DNA of 7,627 nt from positions 1-7,627 of the forward strand of contig CAZAQS010000231.1 in the NCBI GenBank assembly GCA_964486825.1. Reading direction: 5' to 3'. Position 1 is the stretch's first letter; each line of letters begins with the position of its first letter. Shown one piece after another: positions 1-6,220 of this stretch. The notes beneath the pieces are model-generated. The model was not told where the DNA came from, did no database searches, and saw only the letters and a list, made by a program, of their open reading frames with translations. Source of the stretch: CAZAQS01 sp964486825 (lineage in GTDB: Bacteria; Chloroflexota; Anaerolineae; Anaerolineales; UBA4823). The position numbers and the translations under genes are program-made.

Positions 1-1253
1 GGGCCGTAGACGTTGATCGCGCCGGCTTCGCCATAGTTGCCTGCCAGGATGCCCAGGCGGGAGCGCTCTTCAAGCGGAAGGGTGTCGCGGATATCCGCCA
101 CAGTCCTTACCAACTCAGGCCAGCCGACTTCCTCACGGTATAGCTGGTGAATGTTATCGGCCAGTTTCCACCAAAACGAATTCAAGGGCACAACCGGCAT
201 TGACAGTGAGGCCGCCACCAGTCCACCGATGATCAGGCTGTAATAGAGCCAGGAAAACTGGGCGTTGCGTTGGGCTGGAGTCAGGTTACGCACCCGCTCG
301 CTGATATAGTAAGCACCGCCGGCAATCAACATGGGGTAGGCGGGGGCCAGGTAATAACCACGTCCCTGCAAGGCCATGAATCCCACCAATGGCACAGTAT
401 ACATCCAGACCAAGGGACGGTAGTTAGGCTCGCCGGAGCTGAGCCAGAAAAAATATAATCCAAAAACCCACAGGTAAATGGATGAGGGATTGGCTGCAGA
501 GTAAAGCTGGTCGAAAAGGAACCACTTATAATACCCATTCCCTACGTCACGGGCATGCATGGCGGACAGTTTTTGAATTGAAATGAAGTCATGTTGTGCC
601 ATCCAGAGCAGATTGGGAAGAAAGATAAGCAGCGATACGGCCACGCCAGCCCATAACCAGGGACTTTTCAGGTAACGGCGAGCTGGTGTGAACAGCACAC
701 CCGCGACCAGGCCAGCGACCAGGAAACCCATAGTCAGCTTGGTCATCATGCCCATGCCAATTGCCGCGCCAATCGCCAGCCACCAGCGGGCATCACTGGT
801 TTTAAGCAGGCTGATCACACCATAAGCCACCGTGACCCACCAAAGGAAGTCGAAGGAGACGTACATGAAGATGCTGCCCTGAGATAGCGATACTCCGGAG
901 ATGATAGCGCCACCAGCAGCGATGACCTGCGCCCAGCGATTCCCACCCATGCGCTGAACCATCAGCCCGGTCAGGATCAGGACCAATCCCTGCGACACAG
1001 CCGGGAAGAAGCGGATTCCAACCAGCGATGTGCCGAACAGCATCTCGGCGATGTGGGCGACAAAGGGCGTAAAAGGTGGACAATCTACGTACCCCCAGGC
1101 CAGGTGGCGCCCATCTTCAATAAAGTTGAGCTCATCGCGGTGGAAGCCATACTGGTTGTTGACCAGGCAATGGAGGATGACCAATGCCACAGCCATCCAG
1201 ACCAGGATGGCTGTGTCGGTAAGCAGGTAATCTTTCCAGGTGCGAGTATACAC
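1..1253 (-). CDS. Family-39 (ArnT/PMT-like) membrane glycosyltransferase, N-terminal part
   Basis: The frame is open from a GTG at 1253-1251 to the left edge, giving 417 full codons, so the C-terminus lies outside the window. An in-frame TAA at 1292-1290 bounds it upstream. GTG is the only start before the first membrane segment, and AGGA (1267-1264) lies 10 bases ahead of it. The protein has a first hydrophobic segment at about residues 15-31. Next comes a periplasmic-loop motif GFHRDEL (37-42) followed by WGYVDCPPFTPF, the acidic first-loop signature of GT39/PMT_2 enzymes. These use a polyprenyl-phosphate sugar donor, and Asp40 is the likely catalytic residue. Many further hydrophobic helices follow (about 82-98, 108-125, 134-150, 158-188, 199-217, 258-271, 281-295, 302-316, 335-354), with a soluble end containing GNYGEAGAINVYG. 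These points fit GT39 proteins of unknown acceptor. The family call is solid; the sugar and acceptor cannot be read from the sequence. Confidence 0.86.
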   Translation of the reverse strand, partial: MYTRTWKDYLLTDTAILVWMAVALVILHCLVNNQYGFHRDELNFIEDGRHLAWGYVDCPPFTPFVAHIAEMLFGTSLVGIRFFPAVSQGLVLILTGLMVQRMGGNRWAQVIAAGGAIISGVSLSQGSIFMYVSFDFLWWVTVAYGVISLLKTSDARWWLAIGAAIGMGMMTKLTMGFLVAGLVAGVLFTPARRYLKSPWLWAGVAVSLLIFLPNLLWMAQHDFISIQKLSAMHARDVGNGYYKWFLFDQLYSAANPSSIYLWVFGLYFFWLSSGEPNYRPLVWMYTVPLVGFMALQGRGYYLAPAYPMLIAGGAYYISERVRNLTPAQRNAQFSWLYYSLIIGGLVAASLSMPVVPLNSFWWKLADNIHQLYREEVGWPELVRTVADIRDTLPLEERSRLGILAGNYGEAGAINVYG

Positions 1254-1309
1254 AGGGCAGCGATCCTGTGAATTGGGGAAGGAATGAGGTTATTCTAATA
1301 GTATGTAGA

Positions 1310-1330
1310 AATATAACCATAAACATTATA
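1310..1330 (-). promoter_or_regulatory. Possible promoter of the glycosyltransferase gene in the AT-rich gap
   Basis: Reading the minus strand, a perfect TATAAT occurs at 1330-1325 and a second -10-like TATATT at 1315-1310, inside the AT-rich 81-base gap ahead of the GTG at 1253. No good TTGACA-like element sits 16-18 bases upstream of either; that position falls in GC-rich subtilase remnant sequence. This is therefore a weak prediction based on the -10 hexamers and location only. A 6-bp inverted repeat, GGTTAT (1288-1293) and ATAACC (1313-1318), also lies here and may be chance. Confidence 0.3.
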
Positions 1331-1621
1331 CACTTTGGCCGGCCTGGACCGGGCCGTGGTCGACCAGGTGGACGTCATCAACATGAGCTTCGGTAGTATC
1401 GGCTCGTCAGGAGATCTGCTGGCGCAGGCGGTCGACGCAGTGGCGGCGCAGGGCATCGTGGCCGTGGCTGGTGCAGGCAACAGCCGCGACTACCGCACCA
1501 TCCATTCCCCCAGCGCCTCCCAGCTGGCCATCTCGGTCGGGGCAACCACCAAGGCGGATGAGATCGCCTTCTTCAGCTCCAAGGGGCCGCTGGACGGCTA
1601 CCTGATCAAGCCCGACCTGCT

Positions 1622-1634
1622 GGCGCCGGGCAGC
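1622..1634 (+). other. Frame-changing deletion junction with probable microhomology
   Basis: The bases GGCGCCGGGCAGC can be read in two frames, and each makes subtilase sense. In the upstream frame they end the LLAPGS motif; in the downstream frame they begin GAGQLR. In an intact gene these two motifs are separated by the catalytic-serine segment. The simplest reading is that the same roughly 12-base string existed at both places and recombination or slippage between the copies removed what lay between, leaving a single copy and a frame change. The double reading is seen directly; the mechanism is inferred. Confidence 0.55.
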
Positions 1635-2155
1635 TGCGGGTGGACCGGGCCGCCGCCTCCACCTTCCTGGCCTACCCCGGCTCGCTCAGCTTCGGGCGGG
1701 TGGACCTGGCAGAGAGCCGCTGGACGCGTCGCCTACCGCTCACGCTGCACAACTTGGGCGCCGGGGAGTCGGAACTGTCGCTGGCGGTTGAGGGCAGCCT
1801 TGGGCCAGGCGTCGCCGTTTGGGTAGAGCCGGCCGCGCTGAGCCTGGCCCCCGGACAGAGCCAGGCGGTGTGGGTGGAGGTCGAGGTGAATACCTCTGAA
1901 ATGGTTTACCCGGCCGTCGAGCCCTACGCCTTCTACGGACGGATACTCATCACCGACGGGGTCACCGAGCGGGGGGTTCCCTTCGCCCTGACAGCCCCGC
2001 CGAGCAGCTGCGCCCTCCAGACCCAGGTCCCCTATGCGGAGTGCCAGGCGTTGGAAGAGTTTTACCACACTACGAACGGGATCTGGTGGAACAATAACCG
2101 CAACTGGCTGGAGACGCCTCCCTGCAGTTGGGCGGGCGTGTTCTGCGAAGACGGT

Positions 2156-2479
2156 CACGTCAGCCACCTGGAACTGGGGCGCAACAACCTGAGCGGCTGG
2201 CTGCCAACCAGTTTGGACCAGCTGACACACCTGAGATCTCTAAGCATTTTCGACAACGAGCTTTACTGCACCCTGCCGTACCAACTGGGCAGACTGTCCC
2301 GGTTGGAAAACTTGAACGCCTGGAGCAACCGTTTCAGCGGACCCATCCCAGACGAGTACGGTAACCTGACCAGCCTGGAGATCCTGCTACTCGATCACAA
2401 CGCCCTGGGCGGCGATGTGCCGGCCACCATCACCAACCTGACCAACCTGGGCGAGCTCAACCTGGGCCGGAACATGTTC
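2156..2479 (+). repeat. Tandem 24-residue leucine-rich repeats within the subtilase remnant
   Basis: About four and a half repeats of 24 residues follow one another, starting HVSHLELGRNNLSGWLP, then HLRSLSIFDNELYCTLP, RLENLNAWSNRFSGPIP, SLEILLLDHNALGGDVP and a partial NLGELNLGRN. The pattern LxxLxLxxNxLxGxIPxxLxxLT is the plant-specific LRR type. The repeat array is preceded by a matching N-terminal cap with the paired cysteines of CSWAGVFC. The nucleotide repeats are diverged, so the array is defined at protein level. Confidence 0.85.
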
Positions 2480-3287
2480 TACGCCGACGACCCTGCCACC
2501 GCCGCCTTCCTGGATGCGAAGAGCCCCGGCTGGCGCCTGACCCAGACCGTCCCGCCGCAGGGTCTGCGGGCCGAGGTGCTGTCCGAGACCAGCGTGCGCC
2601 TGTCTTGGGAGCCGGTAGCCTTCAATTCGGGTCCCGGGTACTACATCATCACCTACGGCTTCGAACCGGGCGGGCCGGCCTACGCCACACATACCACCTA
2701 CGATAAGACCACCTCGGAGTATGTCTTAAGCGGCCTGTGGCCCGGGCGGCGGCACTACATCAGCGTAAGCACCTACAGCGCCGCCAGCGATTTCCAGAAA
2801 AACGAACTGATCAGCCCTGCCAGCCCGGAGATCGTGGTCGTTCCCGGCGTGAGGACGGTGACAATCGACATTTTGCCGGACGACCCGGAAAACAAAATAC
2901 AATGTACGGTCCCCAACCGGGTCCTGTCTGTGGCGGTGCTGAGCACGCCGGGCTTCGACGCCCTGACGGTCGATCACACCACTGTGACCTTCGAAGGGGC
3001 GACCGATACCCACCGCCACAAGGGCCAGGCGGGGCGGCGTGTGGAAGACGTTAACCGCGACGGGCTGCCGGACCTGATCTTCCACTTCCGGTTAGGCGAG
3101 ACACGCCTGATGTGTAGCTCGACCGAAGGCGTACTGTCGGGCTACACCTTTAGCGGGCAGGCGATTGAAGGCCGGGACCGGGTGCAGATGTTCAAGTCGC
3201 CGGGGAAACCGTAACGCAGGGAGGAGGCTGTCAACCTTTATCAGACTGTAATGTTCTGTTAGCAGCAGAGCTTGTCGCCTTTTCATT

Positions 3288-3329
3288 AAGAGATAGGAGT
3301 AATAGTTGCCTTTATTACTCCTATCTCTT
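3288..3329. terminator. Perfect 17-bp hairpin between convergent genes
   Basis: The left arm (3288-3304, beginning AAGAGATAGG) and right arm (3313-3329, ending CTATCTCTT) are perfect reverse complements around an 8-base loop. The hairpin sits 73 bases past the subtilase-remnant stop on the plus strand and 27 bases past the stop of the intact subtilase on the minus strand. That is where a bidirectional terminator or transcript 3'-end stabiliser would be placed. Neither side has a clear run of Ts, so Rho-independent termination is only probable. The rest of the 3215-3355 gap shows nothing recognisable. Confidence 0.6.
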
Positions 3330-3355
3330 CAGCAAGCACCAGACAAGATCAGGGA

Positions 3356-5272
3356 CTACTTATTTAACGCCTCCCAGGCATCCCGGATATCCCAGCCGAT
3401 AAAGCGCCGGATCTCGATCTCAGCCTGGACCTGGGCCAGGTCCGAGACCAGTTGAGGGCTGCCATGGGCTGCTATGCTGCTGATCACAAGCTCCAGGGCC
3501 TCAGCTTGCTGGGAGCTCAAAAGCGCTTGCCCGAGGGGAATAGAATCGGGAAAGACCAGGGCTTCGAACAAAGGCATCCAGCCGGCCAACGCCTGCCGGG
3601 TTTGGGTCCTCAATCCGGCGTTCGAAGCCAGGATCCAGGCGCTCTCCAGGCGGTTTCGCTGGTAGAGATCGATCCAGCGCCTACCCTTCTCGGTTTTAGA
3701 GAGAACCTCATCCCTGTAGAGGCGTAGCAAGCGCAGGTCGGACAGGGCCATATCGTCCCCGGACAGGGTGACCTCAGCCCCGCATCCCGGCGGGCAATCG
3801 GGTTCATCGCTACATGTATCTTCCGGGGCAGAAACCTGGCCGATAAACGATATTCGCAACGCGTTGTACGCATTCAAACGACCCAAATTCACCCGCATTC
3901 GTGATGTGAAAGGCAGGTAGACCCGGGGCGTTGCGCTCAGAAGCCCGGAACCATCCATACTGGTAGGAAGCAGCTCAGAAGAGACGCTCCCGGTCACATA
4001 AAAATTATCCGCGGATTGGTACAGCACCCACCAGACCTGGACGTTGGTGAGTGCCGGCCGGGCTGACCACACCAGACCGGCGACTCCGGAAACATGCGGA
4101 GCGGCAGCAGAAGTACCACTGGCTGTACGGTACACGCCGCCCCGTTCCAGGCTGTAAATGTCCTTCCCGGGCGCCATGATATCCAGCCTGGGGCTACGGT
4201 TAGAAAAATCTGCTTCCAGGTCCTTGTGGTCGCTGGCCCCCACAGACATCACCCTCGGAGAGGAGGCCGGGTAACTCAGAGCCGTTTTTGTTCCGTCGTT
4301 GCCGGAGGCGGCTACCAGCAAGCTGCCTTTTTCGAAAGCATAGTTGATCGTCCGGGCGACTGTCTGCGAGCAGCCACATTCCGATGCATAACCCAGGCTC
4401 ATGCTGATGATTTGTGCCCCGGATTGGGCTGCGTACTGGATGCCTTGAGAAACACTTTCTGCGCTTCCCGAGCCGCCAGAATCGAGCACTTTAACCGGTA
4501 GGATCTTGCAACCCGGGCAAATCCCGGCTATCCCCGCCGTATTCCCCATATTGGCAGCCGCGATCCCCGAACAGTACGTACCATGCCCGTGGTCGTCCAT
4601 GGCGTCGTTATCGTTGTTGATAAAATCCTTGTCGATATCCGTACGGATTCGACCACCGGATAGGTCTGGATGGTTGTAGTCCACACCGGTATCAACGATG
4701 GCGATCGTGATGGAAGGCTGCCCTTTTTGGATATTCCAGGCTTCGGGAGCGTCGATATCTGCATCCAGGCTGCCGCCGGTTTGACCTGTATTGTGCAAGG
4801 CCCATTGTTTGTAGAAATCTACGTCGTTGGGGATTTCACTGGCGCGATAGATCCGGTTCGGTTCTGCGTAAGCGACAGCCGGGTCTAACTGGTATTCGGC
4901 AATAGCAGCAAAGATATCCGTACCGGGCTCGAAAGTAAGCTTATATATATCCCCCAGACCATGCTTTTTTGCCACGCCATCATGCGTGTCGAGCTCAGCG
5001 AACATTGCAGAAACCTGCCGGACAGCATGCTTCTGGTTCAAGCGATCCAGGGAGGCAACCCCGAATCTACCGGCGCTCACCTGGTACGGCCCGGACATAC
5101 CGGTCGCTCCATCCTGCAGTCCGATCAGGATCTGGTCTGGAATGAAAGAACCTTCCAGGGGTACGTCCGGGGCAAGGTCTAACCGCCCACCTATCCCTCC
5201 TTTCAACGGCGCCAGGAAGAGCACGATGATACCCAGCAGACCAAGAAATAGAATGAAAAGCCTGCCTCTCAT
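3356..5272 (-). CDS. Secreted subtilisin-like serine protease (S8) with prodomain and C-terminal helical module
   Basis: This is an intact 638-residue extracellular endoprotease. ATG at 5272 is preferred over the in-frame GTG at 5305 because GGAGGAGGG lies 8 bases ahead and the protein then opens with a signal peptide or anchor (MRGRLF then hydrophobic to about residue 21; no clear cleavage site). A fervidolysin-type prodomain spans about 45-142. The mature start is followed by QWALHNTGQ and the catalytic triad: Asp194 (AIVDTGVDYNHPDL), His230 (GHGTYCSG, with Tyr in place of the usual second His) and Ser388 (SGTSAAAPHVSG). Asn325 (AASGND) forms the oxyanion hole. Eight cysteines (234, 252, 255, 299, 301, 487, 493, 497), in CPGC, CGC and CPPGC settings, suggest disulfides. 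A VYLPF segment (451-455) follows the catalytic domain, and the last about 130 residues are helical with YRDEVLSKTEKGRRWIDLY, reminiscent of a C-terminal module of bacterial secreted proteins (CFI-box type; recalled, not tested). The gene follows the lipoprotein gene after 32 bases, so the two are probably cotranscribed. Confidence 0.95.
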   Translation of the reverse strand: MRGRLFILFLGLLGIIVLFLAPLKGGIGGRLDLAPDVPLEGSFIPDQILIGLQDGATGMSGPYQVSAGRFGVASLDRLNQKHAVRQVSAMFAELDTHDGVAKKHGLGDIYKLTFEPGTDIFAAIAEYQLDPAVAYAEPNRIYRASEIPNDVDFYKQWALHNTGQTGGSLDADIDAPEAWNIQKGQPSITIAIVDTGVDYNHPDLSGGRIRTDIDKDFINNDNDAMDDHGHGTYCSGIAAANMGNTAGIAGICPGCKILPVKVLDSGGSGSAESVSQGIQYAAQSGAQIISMSLGYASECGCSQTVARTINYAFEKGSLLVAASGNDGTKTALSYPASSPRVMSVGASDHKDLEADFSNRSPRLDIMAPGKDIYSLERGGVYRTASGTSAAAPHVSGVAGLVWSARPALTNVQVWWVLYQSADNFYVTGSVSSELLPTSMDGSGLLSATPRVYLPFTSRMRVNLGRLNAYNALRISFIGQVSAPEDTCSDEPDCPPGCGAEVTLSGDDMALSDLRLLRLYRDEVLSKTEKGRRWIDLYQRNRLESAWILASNAGLRTQTRQALAGWMPLFEALVFPDSIPLGQALLSSQQAEALELVISSIAAHGSPQLVSDLAQVQAEIEIRRFIGWDIRDAWEALNK

Positions 5273-5280
5273 GGAATAGT

Positions 5281-5289
5281 CCCTCCTCC
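5281..5289 (-). promoter_or_regulatory. Strong ribosome binding site deciding the subtilase start
   Basis: On the minus strand GGAGGAGGG lies 8 bases before ATG 5272. The longer frame would start at GTG 5305-5303, which overlaps the TAG stop of the upstream lipoprotein (TAGTG) but has no Shine-Dalgarno sequence. The site is itself inside that longer frame, so the shorter product is favoured. Re-initiation at the overlapping GTG remains possible as a minor route. Confidence 0.75.
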
Positions 5290-5304
5290 GGGTGCATTCA
5301 CCCA

Positions 5305-5724
5305 CTACTTGACTTCGAAAGCCTTGTTCAGCTCCACATAATCCACATTGGGATCGGATTGGTAATCCTGGATCATGGCCTGCAGGTCGGTCCTGGCTGG
5401 TACGATCAATTTGAATATCCCCGTCAAACCCTGGCGAACGGCAGCTTCATCATCCGGGGAGATATCCGGGAAAACGCGGGACATCTGCTGCACCTGCCAT
5501 TTGCGGTTCAGGGAGTCGATGGATGGGAGGCCTGTATGGAGGGGATCTGGCCCGGCCGGATCTGTCAAGAGCCTCGCCGATTCAGGGTGCAGCGCAACCA
5601 ATATCTCGTTATCTGCAGCAGACTGCGCCGATGAACAGGAAGATAAGGACATCCCTAAGAGCGAAAGCGCCAGCAGGATGAGGCAGGGTTGAGATAAATT
5701 CATCAACAATGGTTTTGCGCCCAT
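5305..5724 (-). CDS. Lipoprotein consisting of a stand-alone subtilase prodomain (putative I9-like inhibitor or chaperone)
   Basis: The gene encodes 139 residues. ATG 5724 has GGAGGG (5736-5731) six bases ahead. A hydrophobic leader ends in a lipobox, SLSSC with Cys30, so the protein should be lipid-anchored on the outer face of the membrane. The rest matches the prodomain of the adjacent subtilase by eye. NEILVAL corresponds to DQILIGL. SIDSLNRKWQVQQMS corresponds to SLDRLNQKHAVRQVS. GIFKL then TDLQAMIQDYQSDPNVDYVELN corresponds to DIYKL then TDIFAAIAEYQLDPAVAYAEPN. In the last stretch 17 of 38 aligned positions are identical. The protein stops four residues after the matched LN, where the protease would be cut from its own prodomain. 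No catalytic domain is present. Known prodomains and I9 proteins inhibit and help fold subtilases; that role here is inferred. The gene is first in a two-gene operon with the protease. A truncated former protease copy is an alternative, but the intact lipobox and clean end argue against it. Confidence 0.87.
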   Translation of the reverse strand: MGAKPLLMNLSQPCLILLALSLLGMSLSSCSSAQSAADNEILVALHPESARLLTDPAGPDPLHTGLPSIDSLNRKWQVQQMSRVFPDISPDDEAAVRQGLTGIFKLIVPARTDLQAMIQDYQSDPNVDYVELNKAFEVK

Positions 5725-5840
5725 GGCTTACCCTCCACCAGGTATTCAAGCACAACTACGTGGAGACTCCTCCATAGAATTTCCCAATTTCCACATGGCG
5801 GTACAACCATTAACCGGTGCGTCCCAATAGCCCGATAAAT

Positions 5841-5861
5841 TATTGAATTGTGATATCAATA
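5841..5861. promoter_or_regulatory. Inverted repeat in the lipoprotein-subtilase leader, possible operator
   Basis: TATTGA (5841-5846) and TCAATA (5856-5861) form a perfect 6-bp inverted repeat with a 9-base spacer. The spacing and size fit a dimeric regulator site. It lies about 35-55 bases downstream of the predicted minus-strand transcription start. No regulator family can be assigned, and a chance origin in AT-rich DNA is not excluded. Confidence 0.3.
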
Positions 5862-5902
5862 CTTGGCGATATAGGTGGTTTCTGCGTGATGCGGTTAAAA
5901 TT

Positions 5903-5930
5903 ATTATACATCTTAAATTCGCTATACAAA
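5903..5930 (-). promoter_or_regulatory. Predicted promoter of the lipoprotein-subtilase operon
   Basis: Reading the minus strand, a perfect TATAAT lies at 5908-5903. A TTTGTA/TTGTAT element lies at about 5930-5924, a 15-16 base spacer, slightly short. Transcription would begin near 5896 and give a leader of about 170 bases before the lipoprotein ATG. The leader contains the inverted repeat at 5841-5861, but I see no recognisable riboswitch. Confidence 0.45.
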
Positions 5931-5942
5931 CTCTGATATACT
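5913..5942 (+). promoter_or_regulatory. Predicted promoter of the small membrane protein and methyltransferase genes
   Basis: TGATATACT at 5934-5942 is an extended -10 (TGn followed by TATACT), with a weak -35, TTAAAT, at 5913-5918 and an 18-base spacer. The start of transcription would be near 5949, about 30 bases ahead of the GTG at 5979. The element interleaves with the minus-strand promoter at 5903-5930, so the two directions probably compete for polymerase. Confidence 0.45.
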
Positions 5943-5978
5943 CCCCCACCAGGGACTCTTTCAGCATGGAGGCCTTTC

Positions 5979-6158
5979 GTGAAAGTAATCAGGAATATTT
6001 TAGGAGCTTTACTGGTCCTTACCGGAGGGGTTTGGATCCTGCAAGGCATCAATATCCTGCCTGGCAGCTTTATGACCGGGCAGATCCAATGGGCGGTTTA
6101 TGGCGCGATCGCCGCCATCGTAGGCATCGGCCTGCTGGTAATTACAAACCGTCGCTGA
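5979..6158 (+). CDS. Small two-helix membrane protein of unknown function
   Basis: A 59-residue protein starts at GTG 5979, with GGAGG (5968-5972) six bases ahead, and ends at TGA 6158. It has two hydrophobic segments, residues about 5-25 (ILGALLVLTGGVWILQG) and about 38-55 (WAVYGAIAAIVGIGLLV). They are joined by the loop INILPGSFMTGQIQ, and the protein has a basic end, NRR. The WILQG...LPGSFMTG...W pattern is familiar to me from a widespread family of very short conserved bacterial membrane proteins without known function. The strong ribosome site and composition support a real gene. It is first in a plus-strand run with the methyltransferase, 62 bases upstream of it. A larger overlapping frame (5843-6199) has neither a ribosome site nor a family resemblance. 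Confidence 0.82.
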   Translation: MKVIRNILGALLVLTGGVWILQGINILPGSFMTGQIQWAVYGAIAAIVGIGLLVITNRR

Positions 6159-6220
6159 ATATTCCATCCGGCTGCCATAGACAGTACGGCCGAGTTTGAG
6201 GATTGCAAAAGGATACCTGT

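Larger units (their letters stand above)
1335..3214 (+). pseudogene. Broken subtilisin-family protease with LRR, FN3 and C-terminal module
   Basis: This looks like the remains of a large secreted S8 peptidase. From about 1335 the frame reads LDRAVVDQVDVINMSFG, then VAVAGAGNS (oxyanion-hole Asn), then FSSKGP and KPDLLAPG, the central third of a subtilase domain. The catalytic Asp and His regions are absent upstream, where an in-frame TAA (1320-1322) precedes. At about 1622-1634 the meaningful reading shifts frame. The next frame resumes at GAGQLRVDRAAAST, which in intact subtilases follows the GTSxAxPH serine motif, so roughly a hundred codons including the catalytic Ser are missing. The second frame then stays open to TAA at 3214. 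It contains an immunoglobulin-like region (about 1670-2000), an LRR cap with paired cysteines (CSWAGVFC), LRRs (2156-2479), an FN3 domain (about 2555-2833), and an IDILPDDPEN-type module with EDVNRDGLPDLIFHF (about 2852-3190). Codons are visibly richer in G and C at third positions than in neighbouring genes. A start at GTG 1640 has no ribosome site, so I do not regard it as a gene start. A sequencing or assembly error could mimic the damage. Confidence 0.8.

Noticed and set aside
802..1083. Minus-strand 93-residue frame and similar short frames in 1-1250
   Set aside because: These are out-of-frame shadows of the glycosyltransferase, whose own open frame runs from 1253 to the left edge with consistent membrane helices and the HRDE motif.
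1733..2230. A 165-residue minus-strand frame opposite the subtilase remnant
   Set aside because: It is an antisense shadow of GC-rich coding sequence, with no signal, domain or ribosome site. The same applies to the minus-strand frames at 2387-2692 and 2726-3085.
1640..3214. A self-standing LRR-FN3 gene starting at GTG 1640
   Set aside because: The GTG has no ribosome site, and the frame begins in the middle of a subtilase-type sequence (QLRVDRAAAST), so it is the tail of a broken gene.
3356..5305. GTG 5305 as the subtilase start (649 residues)
   Set aside because: It would add MGECTRRRDYS before the signal peptide and put the strong GGAGGAGGG inside the gene. ATG 5272 is better placed.
5746..5967. 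A 73-residue minus-strand frame in the divergent promoter region
   Set aside because: The translation shows no domain. It covers the predicted promoters and runs into the lipoprotein ribosome-site region.
5843..6199. A 118-residue plus-strand frame overlapping the small membrane protein
   Set aside because: It starts in the promoter region, has no ribosome site and an Arg/Pro-rich low-sense translation. The 59-residue frame inside it is much more protein-like.
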